The position numbers and the translations under genes are program-made. 18,130 nt of DNA from Flemingiibacterium sp964430755 (GTDB lineage Bacteria > Bacillota > Clostridia > Oscillospirales > CAG-272), in assembly GCA_964430755.1 (NCBI GenBank), contig CAYSFT010000046.1, positions 1-18,130 of the forward strand, in the 5' to 3' direction. This document shows positions 13,425 to 18,130 of this stretch, one piece after another. The notes below the pieces were generated by a model, which saw only the letters and a list, made by a program, of their open reading frames with translations, ran no database searches and was not told where the DNA came from. Within the stretch, counting starts at the first letter, position 1, and each line of letters opens with the position of its first letter.

Positions 13425-15317
13425 TTAGTTTTCAAAGCTCTCTGCCTCCTCGTATAATTCCATAAGCCGTTCTTCAACCTCTTGCTGTCGGGTGTAAAGC
13501 TCGTTCACCTTGACGTAATCGGTCTGTATCGACTCATCTGCAAGCTTCTCCCCAAGCTCCTCAAGCTCTTTTTCAAGCTTCGCCGTTTCCTCGGCGTTTT
13601 TCTTCATTCGTGTCTTTAATTTTCTCTGCTCGGACGCCTGCTCCTTGGCGCGAAGATACTGCTCCTTTGCCTCGGTCACGGTTTCGGTGACAGTCTCGGC
13701 GGTGGTGACATTCACTCTTGCTCGGTGAGCCTTATAATCCTCGTAGCTTCCGAAAAAGTCGAGAGCAGGCTTCGTTCCGAGGTCAAGCACACGTGTCGCA
13801 AGCTTCGAGATAAAGTAACGGTCATGCGAAACGGCGATTATTGTTCCGTCAAACTCGGCAAGTGCACCCTCAAGTGCTTCACGCGAACCTATGTCAAGAT
13901 GGTTTGTCGGCTCATCGAGTATAAGCAGGTTCATCTTTGAAAGAATCAGCTTACAGAGCGTAAGTCTCGCTTTTTCGCCGCCCGAGAGGACGGAGACTTT
14001 TTTTTCAATATCGTCTCCCTTGAAAAGGAACAGCGCAAGTGCCGAGCGGATTTCGGTCTGCGTAAGTCCCTCGTAACAGTTCCAAAGCTCGTCAAGAACG
14101 GTATTGTCGGGATCGAGGTTCTGGTTTTCCTGATCGTAGTAACCGACGCTGACGTTATAGCCGTATTCAAAATCACCTGCATCGGCGGCGAGCTTGTCCG
14201 CGATTATTTTGATAAGCGTTGATTTACCGCATCCGTTCGGGCCTGCGATAAAGAGACGGTCACGCTTTTTCAAGAGGAAGGACACACCGTCGAAAAGCGG
14301 CTTGTTCGGGAATGCTTTTGCGAGGTTTTTGACCGTCAGAACATCGTTGCCGCTCTCGCCCGATTTTGTGAATGTGAGACGTATCTTTTCGGGCAGAGCC
14401 TCGGGACGGTCAAGCTTCACCATGCGGTCAAGCGCCTTTTGACGGCTCTCGGCGGCGATGATGTTTCGCTCACGGTTCCATCTGCGCTGCTGTTCAATAT
14501 ACGCCTCGATACGTGCAATTTCTTTTTGCTGATTTTTATACTGACGCTCACGTATCTCGCGGTTTTCCTGCTTTAATTTCACGAAACGCGAATAGTTTCC
14601 GTTATAGAGCTCAGCGTGAGTATTTTCAATTTCAAGTGTGCGGTTTGTGACCTTATCGAGGAACCAACGGTCATGCGAGATGACAAGGAGTGTACCTCTG
14701 TAAGTCGAGAGAAAATCCTCAAGCCATGCGAGCGTTTCGATATCGAGGTGGTTTGTCGGCTCGTCGAGCATGAGTATATCGGGTGAGGTTATAAGGAGTC
14801 TCGCGAGTGCAAGACGGGTTTTCTGTCCGCCCGAAAGTCCCGATATTTTGAGGTTGTGAAAGCGTTCATCGAAGCCGAGGTTTTTAAGTATACCCTTGCA
14901 GCGCGAACGGAATTCATATCCGCCGGCAGCCTTAAAGCGGTCTGCAAGCGAGGTATAAGACGAAATAAGCTCCGCATCTGCAGGAGTGATCTCAAGCTGC
15001 TTTTGCAGATATTCGAGGCGTTCCTCGTCCGCGATAAGCCCCGAGAATGAAGCGAGCATTTCCTCAAGGACGGTATTCTCGCCCTCGAGTCCGGTATTCT
15101 GTTCGAGCATACCGACGGTTTTATCCTTTGAGATAAAAACCGAGCCATTCGTCGGTGTATATTCGCCGCGTATGATTTTAAAGAGGGTTGATTTACCTGC
15201 ACCGTTTACGCCGACGATGCCGAGCTTATCGCCCTCGTTAAGGCTGAAGGAAACTTTATTTAATATAACGTCCGTACCGAATTCAAGGCAGACGTCGGAA
15301 AGGCTGATAGCTGTCAT
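13425..15317 (-). CDS. ABC-F family ATPase, Uup/YdiF-like
   Basis: The 630-residue protein has two ABC domains and no membrane segment, the ABC-F layout; members act on the ribosome in translation, and some protect it from antibiotics. Walker A motifs are GVNGAGKST (36-44) and GPNGCGKST (359-367), signatures LSGGQ (161-165) and LSGGE (444-448), and Walker B LMLDEPTNHLD (182-192) and LLILDEPTNHLD (464-475). The interdomain linker (about 245-310) is long and basic, and residues 540-628 form a charged coiled coil as in Uup/YdiF. A housekeeping factor is more likely than a resistance protein. GGAG lies 9 bases before ATG. It leads an operon with the GT4 gene. Confidence 0.93.
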   Translation of the reverse strand: MTAISLSDVCLEFGTDVILNKVSFSLNEGDKLGIVGVNGAGKSTLFKIIRGEYTPTNGSVFISKDKTVGMLEQNTGLEGENTVLEEMLASFSGLIADEERLEYLQKQLEITPADAELISSYTSLADRFKAAGGYEFRSRCKGILKNLGFDERFHNLKISGLSGGQKTRLALARLLITSPDILMLDEPTNHLDIETLAWLEDFLSTYRGTLLVISHDRWFLDKVTNRTLEIENTHAELYNGNYSRFVKLKQENREIRERQYKNQQKEIARIEAYIEQQRRWNRERNIIAAESRQKALDRMVKLDRPEALPEKIRLTFTKSGESGNDVLTVKNLAKAFPNKPLFDGVSFLLKKRDRLFIAGPNGCGKSTLIKIIADKLAADAGDFEYGYNVSVGYYDQENQNLDPDNTVLDELWNCYEGLTQTEIRSALALFLFKGDDIEKKVSVLSGGEKARLTLCKLILSKMNLLILDEPTNHLDIGSREALEGALAEFDGTIIAVSHDRYFISKLATRVLDLGTKPALDFFGSYEDYKAHRARVNVTTAETVTETVTEAKEQYLRAKEQASEQRKLKTRMKKNAEETAKLEKELEELGEKLADESIQTDYVKVNELYTRQQEVEERLMELYEEAESFEN

Positions 15318-15353
15318 TAATATTTACTCCGTAAAAATTGTTATAACATCTAC

Positions 15354-15382
15354 ATTGTACCATAAAAAAAGTGATATGTCAA
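15354..15382 (-). promoter_or_regulatory. Promoter of the ABC-F operon
   Basis: On the minus strand TTGACA (15377-15382) and TACAAT (15354-15359) are 17 bases apart with TGG before the -10 box. The -35 box overlaps the last codon and stop of the upstream XRE gene. Confidence 0.85.
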
Positions 15383-15666
15383 ATATTGTTTCGTTTCAAT
15401 AAATCTCGGATAAGAAGCTTAAAGTGCGCGATTTCCTCATCGGTCAGTCCTGACACATCGATTTTACGACTTGAATCAAAATCAAGAAGATAATCGCAGG
15501 AAACCTTGAAATATTTAGCAATTTTTACGAGCATATCGATGGATGGCTGTACATTGTCGTTTTCCCAATTTGAGACACATTGCTTACTTACGCCAAGCTC
15601 ATCTGCCAACTTCACCTGACTTATTCCATATGCACATCTGAGTTCTCTGATTCTTTCATTAAGCAT
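15379..15666 (-). CDS. XRE-family transcriptional regulator
   Basis: The 95-residue protein starts with an XRE helix-turn-helix (residues 1-62: LNERIRELRCAYGISQVKLA, SKQCVSNWENDNVQPS, DMLVKIAKYFKVSCDYLL) and has a 33-residue tail, LTDEEIAHFKLLIRDLLKR, that may mediate dimer contacts. ATG 15666 is preferred because AAAGGAG is 10 bases upstream and conserved sequence begins there; the upstream frame is unlike the family. It is divergent from the secreted protein gene at 15851 with only about 180 bases between, so that gene is its likely target. Confidence 0.87.
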   Translation of the reverse strand: MLNERIRELRCAYGISQVKLADELGVSKQCVSNWENDNVQPSIDMLVKIAKYFKVSCDYLLDFDSSRKIDVSGLTDEEIAHFKLLIRDLLKRNNI

Positions 15667-15716
15667 TATGCATTGTCTCCTTTGACTATTATTACAATAT
15701 AATTGTATCAAAATCC

Positions 15717-15745
15717 TTGACAATATAAAAATACTATAGTATACT
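15717..15745 (+). promoter_or_regulatory. Promoter of the secreted-protein gene with palindromes
   Basis: TTGACA (15717-15722) and TATACT (15740-15745) are 17 bases apart. The -10 region contains overlapping palindromes TACTATAGTA and TAGTATACTA, which could be the operator of the divergent XRE regulator. The same TATACTA/TAGTATA words flank the XRE promoter region at 1972-2006. Confidence 0.75.
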
Positions 15746-15850
15746 AATTATGGACGGGCGTATAAGTTTTGTTCACGCATCCGCCCATCAGCAATAATAA
15801 TAGGCTATATTATACCTGCAATATTTATTTGTGAAAGGAATATGTCACTT

Positions 15851-16240
15851 ATGAAAAAAATCATTAAAAGAGTTATTTCAGTAATAATGGTGTTAACTTG
15901 CGTATTCGCACTTGCTGTAAGCACATCGGCCACGCAAAAATATGTAAATATGCATGGGCGTGCATCGTATACCTGTACAGTTGAAATGAAAAACGACATA
16001 AAAAATCAGTATTATAAATGGATATCTTTATATAATAGTGGAAATTATCCTGTGATTTTTAATGTTAAAGGTTATGGGTATTGTACGGCTGGCCCTAGGC
16101 AGCAAAAAGATATTCGGGTCGGTTATCAAAATAAGATTCTATCACAATATAAGGTGACGATTCAGCCGTTTGGTAGAGCATCAATACCCAATACCAACTG
16201 GGTTACTGTAAAAAGCAATTCTTGGGCACCCATAAAATAA
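15851..16240 (+). CDS. Secreted protein of unknown function
   Basis: The 129-residue product has a clear Sec signal peptide: KKIIKR, a hydrophobic core (ISVIMVLTCVFALAV), and a likely cut after STSA (residue 27). The mature part of about 102 residues is rich in Tyr, Asn, Lys and beta-type sequence, with two cysteines (42 and 78) that could form a disulfide. I recognise no family. ATG 15851 begins a standard signal peptide; ATG 15842 is closer to AAAGGA (only 2 bases), so the start is uncertain by three codons. Codon use is more AT-rich than its neighbours (many AAA, ATA, TAT, AAT), a hint of transfer. It has its own promoter and terminator. Confidence 0.78.
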   Translation: MKKIIKRVISVIMVLTCVFALAVSTSATQKYVNMHGRASYTCTVEMKNDIKNQYYKWISLYNSGNYPVIFNVKGYGYCTAGPRQQKDIRVGYQNKILSQYKVTIQPFGRASIPNTNWVTVKSNSWAPIK

Positions 16241-16295
16241 GATAATTTTATTAAATACAACTCTCGCCAATTTATTATTGCTAATATGAATTGAA

Positions 16296-16344
16296 GGAGC
16301 TGAGCCTTTCGCTTAATTGCAAGCTTTTGACTCGGCTCCTTTTT
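16296..16344 (+). terminator. Terminator of the secreted-protein gene
   Basis: GGAGC-T-GAG pairs with CTC-G-GCTCC, enclosing a smaller GCTT/AAGC hairpin, and is followed by five T. Confidence 0.85.
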
Positions 16345-16374
16345 CCTTCATCAAGCAAGTCATTGCCGCCAACT

Positions 16375-16398
16375 GCGTCGGTGGTTACAGCGACTGTT
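16375..16398 (-). repeat. Possible decayed fragment of the long repeat
   Basis: This 24-base stretch matches 18 of 24 bases of the GCCGCC...GGCGGC hairpin in L1. The rest of the 16345-16486 spacer shows nothing I can identify. The match is short and could be chance. Confidence 0.3.
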
Positions 16399-16486
16399 TT
16401 GTAACGCCCTCAGGGGAAATGCAGCAGGAGGTCATACTCCGTACCGAGCATGAGATATGAGATAATAAAAAAATCGACATACCGTG

Positions 16487-16515
16487 TTGACACATTCCTT
16501 CAAAAATGATATAAT
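16487..16515 (+). promoter_or_regulatory. Promoter of the 16553 gene
   Basis: TTGACA (16487-16492) and TATAAT (16510-16515) are perfect consensus boxes 17 bases apart. Confidence 0.9.
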
Positions 16516-16552
16516 AACAATGTAATATATTTATTGCAAAGGAGTGTTTAAC

Positions 16553-16816
16553 ATGGATACTTTAAAGAAGCTCTTTCCGGTTTCATTCAAGCGTGCAGGA
16601 AGCGTTGCCGACTTTATCATAGGCTTGATCATTTATGCAGTGATTGCAATTGTTGCAGGTTTAATCATAGGTTTTGCAAGCTTACTTACAGGCTGGATTC
16701 CGGTGATCGGTGCAATTATCGGCTTGATCCTCCGCCTTGTAGGATCACTTGTTGAGCTGTATGTCCTCGCCGGCATCGTAATTCTGATACTTGTTTTCAC
16801 AAAGGTACTTAAATAA
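16553..16816 (+). CDS. Small hydrophobic membrane protein
   Basis: The 87-residue protein opens with a short basic segment (MDTLKKLFPVSFKRAG) and then has two or three hydrophobic helices (about residues 20-45, 49-64 and 66-84) with a GWIPVIGAIIGLILRLVG turn region rich in glycine. No enzyme motif is present. Function is unknown. ATG 16553 is supported by AAAGGAG 8 bases upstream; an upstream in-frame ATG at 16544 would fall inside the ribosome site. The gene is monocistronic, with perfect promoter boxes and a strong terminator, suggesting high expression. Confidence 0.83.
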   Translation: MDTLKKLFPVSFKRAGSVADFIIGLIIYAVIAIVAGLIIGFASLLTGWIPVIGAIIGLILRLVGSLVELYVLAGIVILILVFTKVLK

Positions 16817-16824
16817 TCAAAAAG

Positions 16825-16854
16825 CTGTCCGTTATGTGCGGACAGTTCTTTTTA
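16825..16854 (+). terminator. Terminator of the 16553 gene
   Basis: CTGTCCG-TTATGTG-CGGACAG is a perfect 7-pair stem followed by TTCTTTTTATT. Confidence 0.9.
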
Positions 16855-16935
16855 TTGTCAACCGTAAAACAGCGGAATACCGCCATGAAGACGATAATAT
16901 AATTATAACAAAACCACGAAAAGGAGATATTACCG

Positions 16936-17229
16936 GTGAAAAAACATCAAAAAACCGACACGATCCTACTCGCAATTTTACTTTTCGCAATCTCCGGCGG
17001 TATACTTGCATATAACATACACACCGTTAACAACGGAGAGCTTGCAGTGTCACTCCGCGATCTCGTTTACACCGTCACAGAAAACGGCAGTGCTATAAGC
17101 ACATATACCGAGGCAAATCTCACAAAATACGACAGTATATACACCGCAGGAACCCCGATTGAATCGCCGACAGACACCGCCGTATCAAATGAGCTCCTTC
17201 CACCCATAGTAACACCACCGACCGAGTGA
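16936..17229 (+). CDS. Small membrane-anchored protein coupled to M50 protease
   Basis: I do not recognise this 97-residue protein. An N-terminal segment (about residues 10-28, ILLAILLFAISGGILAYNI) is a signal anchor or signal peptide. The rest, about 70 residues, has no cysteine, is rich in Thr, Ser and Glu, and ends with a proline-rich PPIVTPPTE. If anchored, it should face outward. The start codon is GTG at 16936, with AAAGGAG upstream. Its TGA stop overlaps the GTG start of the protease gene by two bases, so translation is coupled. A weak TATAAT (16898-16903) without a good -35 is the only promoter candidate. It may be a partner or substrate of the protease (inference). Confidence 0.78.
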   Translation: MKKHQKTDTILLAILLFAISGGILAYNIHTVNNGELAVSLRDLVYTVTENGSAISTYTEANLTKYDSIYTAGTPIESPTDTAVSNELLPPIVTPPTE

Positions 17230-17804
17230 AAAAACTGCCTCGCGTTAAAATCGGCGCACCGACGGTAATTTTTGTCATTCTTCTGCTGCTCCTTGATAAA
17301 AGCTTACTGTCAGTGCTTGCCCTCGCTGCTGCACTTGTTCATGAACTTGGACATCTTGTAACAATGATGTTTCTCGGCGCAAAGGTGTCAGAAATCGAGA
17401 TAACATTTTTTGGCGCAGAGATACGAACTCATTGCGTATCACAAAATCCATTAAAAAATATCGCAATATTTGCATCGGGTGCAGTCGCAAATATTCTCTC
17501 GGCAGTTATCGTTTATGCGCTTCCCGCCGCAACATTCGAAGCGTTATTTTTCGCAGGCGCATCACTTTCGCTCGCCGCAGTCAACCTTCTCCCGATACGA
17601 ACACTTGATGGAGGATGTATTCTCGAATCGGCACTCGTGCCTATTATTCCCCAAAAAGCACCGTTGATAATCGATATCATCTCCGCATTCACGCTCGGCA
17701 TACTCTGGCTCACAGCGGTATATCTGCTTCTTATCGCGAACGGCAACCTTTCGCTGATGCTTTTTTGTATGTACCTTTTCGCAACGCTGTTTTTTGAGAG
17801 ATAA
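17226..17804 (+). CDS. M50 (site-2) intramembrane metalloprotease, SpoIVFB-like
   Basis: The 192-residue multi-pass membrane protein carries the zinc motif HELGH (39-43) in a hydrophobic helix and a second-site motif NLLPIRTLDGG (120-130) with Asp128 as the third ligand. These mark the M50B site-2 proteases, which cut membrane-bound substrates inside the bilayer. Length and order fit a SpoIVFB-like core without the C-terminal CBS domain found in Bacillus SpoIVFB. The GTG start overlaps the previous stop. If this host sporulates it could process a sigma factor precursor, but a sporulation role cannot be shown from this window. No clear terminator follows; a GCCGC-TT-GCGGC repeat (17827-17838) lies downstream. 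Confidence 0.9.
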   Translation: MKKLPRVKIGAPTVIFVILLLLLDKSLLSVLALAAALVHELGHLVTMMFLGAKVSEIEITFFGAEIRTHCVSQNPLKNIAIFASGAVANILSAVIVYALPAATFEALFFAGASLSLAAVNLLPIRTLDGGCILESALVPIIPQKAPLIIDIISAFTLGILWLTAVYLLLIANGNLSLMLFCMYLFATLFFER

Positions 17805-17849
17805 CCCGTCATCAAATCTAACCTCAGCCGCTTGCGGCGTTTATTGCCT

Positions 17850-17954
17850 AAAGAAACAATGAAGTCACAGAGCCGCCGACGAAGCTGGCGGCGGACGAAC
17901 GGTCACAGCTGACAAAGCGAATTGTGAGCCTGCGAACTGAGCGCGAACCGAGAG
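17850..17954 (+). repeat. Long dispersed repeat L2
   Basis: It shows the same landmarks as L1: AAGAAACAATGAAGTCA, GCCGCC/GGCGGC around GACGAAGCT, CTGACAAAGCGAAT and GAGCGCGAACCGAG. Its middle part (GTGAGCCTGCGAACT) has diverged. Confidence 0.82.
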
Positions 17955-17955
17955 C

Positions 17956-18006
17956 TTGCCCTCATCCGTCTCACTGCGTTCGACACCTTCCCCAAGGGAA
18001 GGCTTT
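17956..18006 (-). repeat. Short double-hairpin element E
   Basis: On the minus strand it reads AAAGCC with hairpin CCTTCCC/GGGAAGG (2-base gap plus one G), variable part TGTCGAACGCAGTGAGAC and tail GGATGAGGGCAA. It is bracketed by L2 and L3. Confidence 0.83.
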
Positions 18007-18024
18007 GAGCAACTCCGAGCCGGC

Positions 18025-18130
18025 AAAGAAGCAATGAAGCCACGGATGCCGGCGAAGCTGGCAGGATGAACGGTCACAGCAAACAAAGCGAATCCGGAGC
18101 CGTCAGGCGGAGTTGAGCGCGAATCGAGCG
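18025..18130 (+). repeat. Long dispersed repeat L3, cut by window edge
   Basis: It has AAAGAAGCAATGAAGCC, a hairpin TGCC/GGCA around GGCGAAGCT in place of GCCGCC/GGCGGC, and ACAAAGCGAATCCGGAGCCG followed by GTCAGGCGGAGTTGAGCG. It continues past the window end. The 326 bases after the protease gene are almost entirely these repeats. Confidence 0.82.

Noticed and set aside
13425..15317. ABC-F gene as an antibiotic resistance determinant
   Set aside because: The coiled-coil C-terminus and linker fit Uup/YdiF-type housekeeping members better, and there is no resistance gene or mobile element nearby.
17865..18086. 73-residue minus-strand open frame
   Set aside because: It is translated repeat (L2, E, L3) with no ribosome site.

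Overview
The window looks like chromosomal DNA from a Gram-positive anaerobe of the class Clostridia, most likely an uncultured gut Oscillospirales/Ruminococcaceae-type bacterium (inference). The reasons are the infC-rpmI-rplT order with an AUU start on infC, a LexA gene with a CGAAC-N4-GTTYG operator, strong GGAGG ribosome sites, TTGACA-17-TATAAT promoters, and RF2 plus TGA stops showing the standard code. Coding sequence is moderately GC-rich and spacers are AT-rich. There is no transposase, tRNA, rRNA, CRISPR array or prophage.

Layout. 1-1400: translation operon on the minus strand (infC, rpmI, rplT) with a leader terminator upstream of infC. 1417-2354: divergent pair, a SLOG-type protein (-) and an XRE regulator (+). 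2355-2806: a block of dispersed repeats. 2807-3955: two-gene minus operon, a multi-pass membrane protein then a GNAT acetyltransferase. 4074-4801: lexA with operator, promoter and terminator. 4808-5641: a small XRE repressor divergent from a one-pass membrane protein with a cysteine-rich tail; three copies of one operator motif lie between them. 5838-6802: metallophosphoesterase. 7113-9867: tight operon ahcY-rlmA-glycosyltransferase. 9985-10714: two convergent small membrane proteins with acidic, cysteine-containing tails. 10735-11844: prfB. 12224-15317: ABC-F ATPase followed by a GT4 glycosyltransferase. 15379-16240: XRE regulator divergent from a secreted protein. 16553-16816: small membrane protein. 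16936-17804: a small membrane protein overlapping an M50 intramembrane protease gene. 17805-18130: more dispersed repeats.

Most genes are housekeeping or small hypothetical proteins. The least expected content is in the spacers. One short double-hairpin element recurs at five loci (A, a tandem B, C1/C2, D1/D2, E), with stems that differ between copies but stay self-complementary. A second, longer module (L1-L3) lies beside it. The other items worth attention are the XRE repressor/cysteine-rich membrane protein locus with shared operators, the XRE/secreted-protein pair, and the coupled small-membrane-protein/M50 pair. I did not find a clear new multi-gene defence or biosynthetic system.
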